Assembly: GCF_036227405.1 (NCBI RefSeq)
Contig: NZ_CP109473.1
Coordinates: 3,038,001 to 3,102,000 of the forward strand
Length of the DNA: 64,000 bases
Source: Streptomyces sp. NBC_01460
GTDB taxonomy: Bacteria > Actinomycetota > Actinomycetes > Streptomycetales > Streptomycetaceae
Direction: 5' to 3'
The translations under genes were made by a program, and so were the position numbers. Under the pieces are notes generated by a model. That model worked only from the letters and a program-made list of their open reading frames with translations, had not been told where the DNA came from and did no database searches. Shown here piece after piece: positions 19,366-26,567 of this stretch. The first letter of the stretch is position 1. Each line of letters begins with the position of its first letter.

Positions 19366-19474
19366 ATTGATACCGAACGGTCGAGTCCCCGCGGGCCACA
19401 GCCGACGAGGGAGAACGTTCGGTCTCATTGATTACAGATGCCCGACGAAGGCCTGTCAATACCGAACGTTCTAC
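19366..19474. promoter_or_regulatory. Three copies of a TetR-type operator (ACCGAACGTTC motif)
   Basis: ATTGATACCGAACGGTCG (from 19366), AGAACGTTCGGTCTCATTGA (from 19412, opposite strand) and TCAATACCGAACGTTCTA (from 19456) share TCAATACCGAACGKTC. The last two have ACCGAACGTTCT / AGAACGTTCGGT as exact reverse complements. They fill the 158-base gap between the membrane protein and the TetR gene, so the repressor probably controls both. The third copy lies just before a TAACCT -10-like hexamer (19488-19493). Confidence 0.6.
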
Positions 19475-19499
19475 CTCGGCGATTTGCTAACCTGACGGC

Positions 19500-20135
19500 A
19501 TGAGCCGGAGCACAGAAGGCCGCAGCACGTCCGAGGCGCGAGCACGGCTGCTCTCCACCGCGACCAGGATCTTCTACGCGGAGGGGATCCACTCCGTCGG
19601 CATCGACCGGATCACCGCGGAGGCCAAGGTGACCCGGGCGACGCTGTACCGGCACTTCACCGGCAAGGAAGAGCTCGTCCTCGCCTATCTGGACCAGGCC
19701 GACCAGGGAATCCGAGGGCAGGTCGCCACCGCCCTGGCGGGCAGCCGGTCAGCCGTCGACAGCGTCTGGGCGGTGACCGCGTCCCTCACGGAAGGCATCC
19801 GGTCCCCCGGCTTCCGTGGCTGCGCCTTCCTCAACGCGGTCGCCGAGTACCCCGACCCCGAACACCCGATCCACCAGGCCGTCCTGGCCCACCGGCAGTG
19901 GTTCCTGGACACCGTCACGGACCTGCTGGCAGAGACCGGCGACGCACCCGCCGAACCCGCCGCCCGGCATCTCGTCATGCTCCGGGACGGCGCCATGGCG
20001 GCCGGCTGCCTCTTCGACCCGGTCCTGGTGTCCGAGACCTTCCTGCACGGCGTCGAGGGAATCCTCCGCACGCGCGGCGGGTCGACGTCCGCGCCGGACA
20101 CCCCCACCTCCGGCACCACGGCCACGACTTCCTGA
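19500..20135 (+). CDS. TetR-family repressor
   Basis: 211 residues. The N-terminal DNA-binding domain is typical: RLLSTATRIFYAEGIHSVGI then DRITAEAKVTRATLYRHFTGKEEL, with helix-turn-helix between about 30 and 55. The C-terminal ligand domain is unassigned and contains a GFRGCAFLNAVAEYPDPEHP segment seen in a common actinobacterial subgroup. No ribosome site precedes the ATG, and a TAACCT -10 hexamer ends 6 bases before it, so the mRNA may be leaderless. It is divergent from the DUF308-like gene and shares three operator copies with it. The ligand is unknown. Confidence 0.9.
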   Translation: MSRSTEGRSTSEARARLLSTATRIFYAEGIHSVGIDRITAEAKVTRATLYRHFTGKEELVLAYLDQADQGIRGQVATALAGSRSAVDSVWAVTASLTEGIRSPGFRGCAFLNAVAEYPDPEHPIHQAVLAHRQWFLDTVTDLLAETGDAPAEPAARHLVMLRDGAMAAGCLFDPVLVSETFLHGVEGILRTRGGSTSAPDTPTSGTTATTS

Positions 20136-20288
20136 ACCGAGGCGGGCCCCCGCCGTCGAGGCCCCCGCACGATCGGCGCGCCCCGTCGCAGCCGCCGCCC
20201 AGCCCCGTCGGCAACCCGGTTGGCACCCCTGCCAACACTCCCACCCAGTGCCCGATATGCCGGATCTTCCAGCATGCGCAACCGGGGG

Positions 20289-20317
20289 TTGACCATTCCC
20301 TCACTCGCACCTAGGTT
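20289..20317 (+). promoter_or_regulatory. Probable housekeeping promoter of the sugar operon
   Basis: TTGACC (20289-20294), 17 bases, TAGGTT (20312-20317) is close to the Streptomyces HrdB consensus. It stands upstream of the binding-protein gene in an otherwise empty 247-base gap, and the expected transcript start lies around 20324. Confidence 0.6.
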
Positions 20318-20341
20318 TCTCGCAACCCGCTGGTACATCGA

Positions 20342-20358
20342 TTAACCACCCTGGTTAA
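20342..20358. promoter_or_regulatory. Candidate LacI-family operator downstream of the promoter
   Basis: TTAACCA-CCC-TGGTTAA has perfect 7-base arms and is followed by a partial repeat of the right arm (TGGTTGGA). It lies about 20 bases past the predicted start point, where a bound repressor would block transcription. The LacI-type gene at 23491 in the same operon is the likely binder. Confidence 0.5.
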
Positions 20359-20382
20359 CGTCCTGGTTGGAGACATCCCGCT

Positions 20383-21675
20383 GTGCGCTCACCCCTGAGT
20401 CGGCGCGGTTTCCTAGCCGCTGGTTCCGGCCTCGCCGCCGCTACCGCGCTGCCCGCAATGTCCGGCTGCTCCACCCTCGCCTCGGCCGATTCCGACCCCG
20501 GCACCCTCGTCGTCCACACCCAGCTCGGGACCACCGCGCCGGGCTCCCCCACCTACACCGCCGCCGTGAAGGCCTTCGAGAAGGAGAACCCGGGCCTCCG
20601 GGTCAAGAACCTCGTCAACGGCGACGACCTCCCCCAGGTGTACGAGACCTCGCGACTGGCCCGTAAGGAGCCGGACGTGGTCATGGTCAACCTGTACGAC
20701 AAGACGCTCGCCTGGACCGACGTCGGCGCCACCGTCGACGTAAAGGGCTACCTCGACGACTGGGGGCTCCGCGAGCGCGTCCTGCCCGCGGCCCTGGCGG
20801 AGTGGACCGACGCCAAGGGCAGGCTGCGCGCCTTCCCGTACTTCGCCACCAACTGGCCCGTCGCCTTCAACACCCACCTGCTCGACCGGGCCGGCGTCAG
20901 CTCCGTGCCGACCACCGGGGACCAGCTCGTCGGCGCCGCGCGGAAGCTGCGGGCCAAGGGCATCGCCCCCGTCACCGTCGGCGGCAACGACTGGACCGGG
21001 CAGAAACTGCTGGCCCAGATCATCCAGACCTTCCTCACCCGCGAGGAGGCCCGGCAGGTCTACACGACCGGCGACTTCAGCGGCAGCAGGGGCGCCCGTG
21101 AGGGCATCGACTACTTCGTGACGCTCCGCGACGCCGGCGTCTTCGCCGACAAGGCGCAGGGGCTGACCTCCGACACGATGACCACGCAGTACAACACGGA
21201 GGCGGCGGCCATCCAGTCCGCGATGTCCTCCGCCCTGGCCAAGGTCCCCGCGAAGGCGGCCGGGCACACGGAGATCGGCGGCTGGCCGCTCGCCCCGGGC
21301 GCCGCCCACGAGAAGCCGACCATCCTGCGCTCGTACACCCTGATCGGCTTCTGGATCAGCCCCAACGGCGTCAAGAAGCTGTCCTCCGTCGAGAAGTTCC
21401 TCCGCTTCATGTACCGCCCCGAGGTGGTGGCGCGCTTCATCACCGAGAGCGGCCGGGACATGGCGCTCGTGACCGACACGGTCAGCAAGGACTTCCCGCT
21501 GGTGGCCGACGCGCAGCGGCTCGGCGACGACGTCGGCCAGGTGCTCCTGCCCGACCTGTACGTCCCGCCGACCGCCACCCAGCCGCTGATCACCGCGACC
21601 AGCACCGCCTTCACCCGGGGGACGAGCGCGGCCTCCGTGCGCTCCGCCCTGGAATCCGCCTACCGCACGGCCTGA
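20383..21675 (+). CDS. Sugar ABC transporter, extracellular solute-binding lipoprotein
   Basis: 430 residues from a GTG. The N-terminus has both a twin-arginine motif (SRRGFLAAG) and a lipobox (AMSGC), so it is probably exported folded through Tat and then lipid-anchored at Cys27. The mature part is a family 1 carbohydrate-binding protein (TLVVHTQLGTTAPGSPTYTA, AVKAFEKENPGLRVK, FPYFATNWPVAFNTHLLDRA). It would bring oligosaccharides to the two permeases directly downstream; the ATPase is not in the operon, as usual in Streptomyces, where MsiK serves many sugar systems. Promoter and palindrome lie upstream at 20289-20358. Confidence 0.93.
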   Translation: MRSPLSRRGFLAAGSGLAAATALPAMSGCSTLASADSDPGTLVVHTQLGTTAPGSPTYTAAVKAFEKENPGLRVKNLVNGDDLPQVYETSRLARKEPDVVMVNLYDKTLAWTDVGATVDVKGYLDDWGLRERVLPAALAEWTDAKGRLRAFPYFATNWPVAFNTHLLDRAGVSSVPTTGDQLVGAARKLRAKGIAPVTVGGNDWTGQKLLAQIIQTFLTREEARQVYTTGDFSGSRGAREGIDYFVTLRDAGVFADKAQGLTSDTMTTQYNTEAAAIQSAMSSALAKVPAKAAGHTEIGGWPLAPGAAHEKPTILRSYTLIGFWISPNGVKKLSSVEKFLRFMYRPEVVARFITESGRDMALVTDTVSKDFPLVADAQRLGDDVGQVLLPDLYVPPTATQPLITATSTAFTRGTSAASVRSALESAYRTA

Positions 21676-21707
21676 TCCGCGCGCCCGAGCCTTCTGCGAG
21701 TCCTCCT

Positions 21708-22652
21708 ATGACGATGCTCTCGTCCGCCCCGGGCGGCGCCTCGGTCCGCGGCCCGGCCGCCCCCTCACCGTCCGCCACCACCACCACGAAGCGCCGCACG
21801 CAGGGCGGGACCGTCCTCGCCCTGCCCGCGCTGGCCTGGTACCTGATCTTCATGGTCGGCCCGCTGGTCGCCATCTTCGTGATCGCCGTACTGCACTGGC
21901 CGGGCATGCTCCAGCCGGTCTCCTTCGCCGGCGCCGGCAACGTCCGCGCCGTCCTCGACGACCCGGTCTTCTGGGACGCGGTGCGCAACACCGCCGTCCA
22001 GCTCGCCGTGGCACTGCCCCTGATGATCATCGGGGCGTACATGCTCGGCTACTACGTCGCCCAGAAGCCGCCGGGCCACCGCGTCCTGCGTTACCTGCTC
22101 TTCATCCCCGGGCTGATCTCCACCCCCGCCAAGGCGATGGTGTTCTACGCGGTCCTCTCCCCGGACGGCCTGCTCAACGGGGCGCTGGACAAGGTGGGGC
22201 TCGGCTCGATGACCGACGCCTGGCTCGCCTCGCCCTCCACCGCCCTCGCCTCCCTCATCGTCCTCGACGTGTGGAGCGGCATCGGGTTCACCGCCGTCCT
22301 CTTCGCCGCCCGCCTCGGCAGCGTGCCGGACGAGATCGGCGAGGCGGCACAGCTCGACGGCGCGGGGCACTGGCGCGCCATGTGGCGCATCCACTTCCCC
22401 GTCATCCGGGACTTCGTCGGCGTCGTGACGATGCTCCAGTTCCTCTGGACGCTGTTCGGCTCCGCGCAGAACGTGCTGCTGCTGACGCAGGGCGGCCCGG
22501 GGAGCTCGTCGACGACGCTGTCCTTCCTGGTCTACCAGAAGGCGTTCATCGCGGCCGACCTCGGCTACAGCCAGACCGTCGGCGTGGTCCTCTTCCTGGT
22601 CGGCCTGGCCGGGCTGCTGACCATCCGTCGCGTCTTCCGCCAGAACTACTGA
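21708..22652 (+). CDS. Sugar ABC transporter permease, MalF type
   Basis: 314 residues, six membrane helices. A cytoplasmic N-terminal tail (about 1-40, Ser/Pro/Thr-rich) precedes LALPALAWYLIFMVGPLVAI. The conserved EAA loop for ATPase contact is EIGEAAQLDGAGHWRAMWRI near 205-225. The start is taken at ATG 21708, although a second ATG two codons on is possible and no strong ribosome site is visible. Follows the binding protein by 32 bases and precedes the partner permease by 14. Confidence 0.9.
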   Translation: MTMLSSAPGGASVRGPAAPSPSATTTTKRRTQGGTVLALPALAWYLIFMVGPLVAIFVIAVLHWPGMLQPVSFAGAGNVRAVLDDPVFWDAVRNTAVQLAVALPLMIIGAYMLGYYVAQKPPGHRVLRYLLFIPGLISTPAKAMVFYAVLSPDGLLNGALDKVGLGSMTDAWLASPSTALASLIVLDVWSGIGFTAVLFAARLGSVPDEIGEAAQLDGAGHWRAMWRIHFPVIRDFVGVVTMLQFLWTLFGSAQNVLLLTQGGPGSSSTTLSFLVYQKAFIAADLGYSQTVGVVLFLVGLAGLLTIRRVFRQNY

Positions 22653-22666
22653 TCGGAGCTGGTCCC

Positions 22667-23494
22667 ATGAAGTTCGGAAGGTCCTGGCTGCCGGCGCACA
22701 TCTTCGCCTGGCTGTACATGGTGCTGCTGGTCGTCCCCCTCTACTACCTGCTGGTCTCGGCGTTCAAGACGAACGACCAGATCTTCGGGAGCCCCTTCTC
22801 CCTCCCCACGTCGCTGTCGACCGCCAACTTCACCGAGTCGTTCACCTCGGCCCACCTCGGTCCGGCGGTCCTCAACTCGCTGCTCGTGACGGCCCTCGCG
22901 CTGGTCCTGACCCTGGCGCTCGCGATTCCCGCCGCCTTCGCCATCGCCCGCACCGAGGGCCGGATCGGGGCGCTGGTCGAGCGGGTGTTCTCGCTCGGCT
23001 TCCTGGTCCCCACGTTCGCCGCGCTCTTCCCGACGTTCCTGCTGGCCGCCGCGACCGGGCTGTTCCACACCCGTGCCTTCATGGTGCTGTTCCTGCCGGC
23101 CACGGCGATGCCGCTCTCCGTCGTCATCCTGGTGCAGTTCATGCGGACCATCCCGCGCGAGATGGAGGAGGCCGCGCGCATGGACGGCGCGTCCACCTTC
23201 GCCGTCCTGCGGCACGTCTACACACCGATGTGCATGCCGGGCATCGCGACGATCCTGCTGCTGAACTTCCTGACGTTCTGGAACGAGTACCTCTACTCGC
23301 TCGTCATCATCGGCCCCGACCCGGACCTGCGGACGGTACAGGTCGCGCTGCCCACGCTGAAGTCCCTCACCGGCACGGACTACGGCATCCTTACGGCGGG
23401 CACGGTGCTGACTCTCGTCCCGGTCTGGGTGGTCTACACCGTGCTCCAGAAGCGGATGCAGCAGGCCCTCGTCAGCGGAGCGGTGAAAATGTGA
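22667..23494 (+). CDS. Sugar ABC transporter permease, MalG type
   Basis: 275 residues from the ATG at 22667 (GGAG upstream). Six helices (IFAWLYMVLLVVPLYYLLVS at the start) and the EAA loop EMEEAARMDGASTFAVLRHV near 165-185. It forms the membrane channel with the MalF-type permease. Its stop codon overlaps the GTG of the LacI gene by four bases (GTGA), so transport and repressor are translationally coupled. Confidence 0.92.
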   Translation: MKFGRSWLPAHIFAWLYMVLLVVPLYYLLVSAFKTNDQIFGSPFSLPTSLSTANFTESFTSAHLGPAVLNSLLVTALALVLTLALAIPAAFAIARTEGRIGALVERVFSLGFLVPTFAALFPTFLLAAATGLFHTRAFMVLFLPATAMPLSVVILVQFMRTIPREMEEAARMDGASTFAVLRHVYTPMCMPGIATILLLNFLTFWNEYLYSLVIIGPDPDLRTVQVALPTLKSLTGTDYGILTAGTVLTLVPVWVVYTVLQKRMQQALVSGAVKM

Positions 23495-24543
23495 GCCAGC
23501 CTCAAGAAGTACGTACCGTCGCACGCCCCACCATCAAGGCGGTGGCCGCCGCGGCGGGTGTGTCCACCGCGGCGGTCTCCCAGGCCGTCAACGGCACCGG
23601 CCGGATCTCGGAGGCCACCCGCCGCCGGGTCATGGACGCCGCCACCGAGCTGGGCTGGTCCCCCAGCGCCTCCGCGACGGCGCTGCGCCGGGCCCGTACC
23701 CGTACGATCGCGCTCGTCGTCCGGCGTCCCACCGACGTGCTCGGCTCCGACCCGCACTTCAGCGAGCTGATCACCGGCCTGGAGGGCGAACTCGCCCCGC
23801 GCGGCTACGGTCTGCTGCTCCACCTGGTCGCCGACATGGCGCAGGAGAACGCGCTGTACGAGCGTCTGGTCGCCGAGGGCCGTATCGACGGTGCCGTGCT
23901 GACGGACGCCCGCGCCGACGACCCCCGCCCGGAACTGCTGCGGAGCCTCGGACTGCCCGCCGTCCTGCTGGGTGCCCCCGACGCCGCCTCGCCCGTACCC
24001 CGGGTCGGGCTCGGGCAGCAGGGCGCGGGCATAAGGGAGGCGGTCGCCCACCTGCTGGAGCTCGGCCACCGGCGCGTCGCCTACGTCGCGGGCCCGGCCG
24101 AACTCCTGCACACCCGGCTGCGTCTGTGCGCCTTCGAGGAGGCGCTGGCCGAGGCGGGGCTCGGGCCCGTCGCCGTACGGCACAGCGACTTCACCGAGCG
24201 GGCCGCCGTGGAGGTCACCGAGGAGCTGCTCGCGCTGCCCGGCCGGCCGACGGCCCTCGTGTTCCCCAACGACTCCATGGCCGTCTGCGGCATCGGCACG
24301 GCGCAGCGCGCCGGGCTCCGGGTGCCCGACGACCTGTCGGTCGTCGGCTACGACAACCTCTCGCTCGGCCGCTGGGTGCACCCCCGGCTCACCACCGTCG
24401 ACCAGCAGGTGCAGCGCGTCGGCGCCGCCGCCGCCCGCACCCTGCTCGCCGGCTGCGGGGAGGACGTACCCCCGCCGGTGCTCGACGGCCGCCCGCGCCT
24501 GGTCGTACGCGAGTCGACCGGCCCGCTGAGACCCCCGACCTGA
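23491..24543 (+). CDS. LacI-family repressor of the sugar locus
   Basis: 350 residues. N-terminal helix-turn-helix TIKAVAAAAGVSTAAVSQAV NG followed by the hinge region, then a periplasmic-binding-like sensor domain (about 70-345) with HRRVAYVAGPAELLHTRLRL and VVGYDNLSLGRWVHPRLTTV. Such proteins dissociate from DNA when they bind the imported sugar or its product. It is coupled to the MalG-type permease and followed at 53 bases by the glycoside hydrolases, so it most likely represses the whole locus through the palindrome at 20342-20358. The inducer is unknown. Confidence 0.92.
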   Translation: MSQPQEVRTVARPTIKAVAAAAGVSTAAVSQAVNGTGRISEATRRRVMDAATELGWSPSASATALRRARTRTIALVVRRPTDVLGSDPHFSELITGLEGELAPRGYGLLLHLVADMAQENALYERLVAEGRIDGAVLTDARADDPRPELLRSLGLPAVLLGAPDAASPVPRVGLGQQGAGIREAVAHLLELGHRRVAYVAGPAELLHTRLRLCAFEEALAEAGLGPVAVRHSDFTERAAVEVTEELLALPGRPTALVFPNDSMAVCGIGTAQRAGLRVPDDLSVVGYDNLSLGRWVHPRLTTVDQQVQRVGAAAARTLLAGCGEDVPPPVLDGRPRLVVRESTGPLRPPT

Positions 24544-24595
24544 ACCGACGCACCACCCCGGCACCCCCGCACATCGAAGAGGACCCCGACACACC

Positions 24596-26530
24596 ATGCG
24601 ACGCCACAGCGCCCAGCTCACCCACGACTCCGCCGTCCTCCCGTGGCTCGGCGCCAACTTCTGGTCCCGCACCGGCGGTCCGCTGATGTGGCGTAACTAC
24701 GACCCGAAGACGGTGCGGGAGGAGCTGTCCGTGCTCCGGGAGCACGGACTGAACATGACCCGTTCGTTCTTCTACTGGCCGGACTTCCACCCGGAGCCCG
24801 GGCGGATCGACGAGGAACTCTGCGACCGTTTCCGTGACTTCCTGGACGCCCACCACGAGCAGGGCATGGGTACGGTCCCCACCTTCATCGTCGGGCACAT
24901 GTCGGGCGAGAACTGGGACCCGGCGTGGCGCGGGGACCGGGATCTGTACGAGGACGTGTGGCTCGTCGGCCGCCAGGCGTGGTTCGTCTCGCAGATGACC
25001 CGCCGCTTCAAGGACCACCCCGCGGTCACGGGCTGGCTGATCACCAACGAGATGCCCGGGTACGGCCGGATCTACCAGGTCGACCCGCCGTCGAGCGAGG
25101 TGGTCACCGCCTGGGCGCAGTTCATGTGCGACGCCGTGCGCGCGGCGGGCGGCACCCAGCCCGTGTCGCTCGGCGACGGTGCGTGGGGCATCGAGGTGAC
25201 CGGCCGGGACAACGGCTTCTCGCTGCGGGAGACCGCCGAGTACGTCGACTTCGTCGGGCCGCACGTCTACCGCTCGGACACGGACCGGCCGCGCCAGCAC
25301 TACCGGGCCGCGTTCGAGTGCGAGCTGGCCGCCGTCACCGGCCAGCCGGTCGTCCTGGAGGAGTTCGGGCTCTCGACGGACACGGTCTCGGCCGCGAACG
25401 CCGGGGTCTTCTACCGCCAGACGCTGCACAACTCGCTGCTGGGCGGGGCCACCGGCTGGATGGCGTGGAACAACACGGACTACGACGACCTGTGGGAGCA
25501 GTCGCCCTACGACCACCACCCCTTCGAGATGCACTTCGGCATCACGGACAGTGCCGGCCGGCCGAAGGAGCCGCTGCGCGAGCTGGCCGCCTTCGCCAAG
25601 GTGCTGGAGCAGGTCGACTTCCCGCGCTGCCGCCGCACCGACGCGGACGCCGCCCTCGTCGTCCCCGCCTTCCTGGAGCGCGGATACCCGTACAGCCGGC
25701 CGGCCGACCGCCCGCTGATCTTCACCTCGCTGCACCAGGGATATGTGGCGGCGCGCGGCGCGGACCTGCCGGTGGCATTCGCCCGTGAGGCGGACGGGCT
25801 GCCGGACGACGCCTCGCTGTACCTGCTGCCCTCGACCCGCCAGCTGACCACCCGCACCCGCCGTGCGCTGGAGCGCCGGGCGAAGGAGGGGGCCACGGTC
25901 TATCTGTCGTTCTGCTCGGGCGAGTACCCGACGACCCGGGGCCCGTGGTTCCACGACCTCGACGGGCTGTTCGGGGTGGAGCTCCAGCTCTCCTACGGGG
26001 TCGCCGAGCCGATCGAGGACGACGTCCTGGAGATGACCTTCACCGAGGACTTCGGCCCGATAGCCGCCGGTGAGGTGCTGACCTTCCCGGTCGCGGGCAA
26101 CGAGGACAGCCGGGCCTATCTGCCCGTCGTCCCGGACGGCGCACGGGTCGTGGCCACCGACGCGCACGGCCGGCCGGCGCTGCTGCGCTACGAGACGGGG
26201 GCCGGCCGCACCGTCCTGGCGACGTACCCGCTGGAGCACATGGCCGCCCGTACGGCGCGCGCCAACCCCGAGCAGACCCACCGGCTGTACGCGGCGCTCG
26301 CCGAACTCGCGGGTGCGGCGCGGCCGGTGACGGTGGACTCCCCGTACGTCAGCGCCGACACGCTGGTCCGCGAGGACGGCACGCGGTTCCTGTGGCTGGT
26401 GAGCCAGTCCGGCGAGGAGCTGACCGTGTCCCCGGCGGCGGACGGGGAGCTGCGCGAGCTGACCGGCGGCGACCCGGTGCGCGAGGTGACGCTCGCCCCG
26501 TACGGCGTGCGCGTCCTCGAACTGCGCTGA
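24596..26530 (+). CDS. Clan GH-A (GH5-like) glycoside hydrolase, cytoplasmic
   Basis: 644 residues and no signal peptide. The N-terminal TIM barrel (about 15-330) has the two catalytic glutamates of clan GH-A: acid/base Glu152 in WLITNEMPG and nucleophile Glu256 in VVLEEFG, with GANFWSRTGGPLMWRNYDPK at the start as in bacterial beta-mannanase or mannosidase-like GH5 proteins. The C-terminal half (about 340-640) is a Rossmann-like and beta-sheet region (LYLLPSTRQLTTRTRRALER, EGATVYLSFCSGEYPTTRGP) of the GATase-like beta-galactosidase trimerisation type. It would cut oligosaccharides imported by the neighbouring ABC system. The substrate (mannose-, glucose- or galactose-linked) is not settled. 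Confidence 0.8.
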   Translation: MRRHSAQLTHDSAVLPWLGANFWSRTGGPLMWRNYDPKTVREELSVLREHGLNMTRSFFYWPDFHPEPGRIDEELCDRFRDFLDAHHEQGMGTVPTFIVGHMSGENWDPAWRGDRDLYEDVWLVGRQAWFVSQMTRRFKDHPAVTGWLITNEMPGYGRIYQVDPPSSEVVTAWAQFMCDAVRAAGGTQPVSLGDGAWGIEVTGRDNGFSLRETAEYVDFVGPHVYRSDTDRPRQHYRAAFECELAAVTGQPVVLEEFGLSTDTVSAANAGVFYRQTLHNSLLGGATGWMAWNNTDYDDLWEQSPYDHHPFEMHFGITDSAGRPKEPLRELAAFAKVLEQVDFPRCRRTDADAALVVPAFLERGYPYSRPADRPLIFTSLHQGYVAARGADLPVAFAREADGLPDDASLYLLPSTRQLTTRTRRALERRAKEGATVYLSFCSGEYPTTRGPWFHDLDGLFGVELQLSYGVAEPIEDDVLEMTFTEDFGPIAAGEVLTFPVAGNEDSRAYLPVVPDGARVVATDAHGRPALLRYETGAGRTVLATYPLEHMAARTARANPEQTHRLYAALAELAGAARPVTVDSPYVSADTLVREDGTRFLWLVSQSGEELTVSPAADGELRELTGGDPVREVTLAPYGVRVLELR

Positions 26531-26567
26531 ACGACCGCCCTCCCCGACCCCTGAGGTGATCCGTCCC

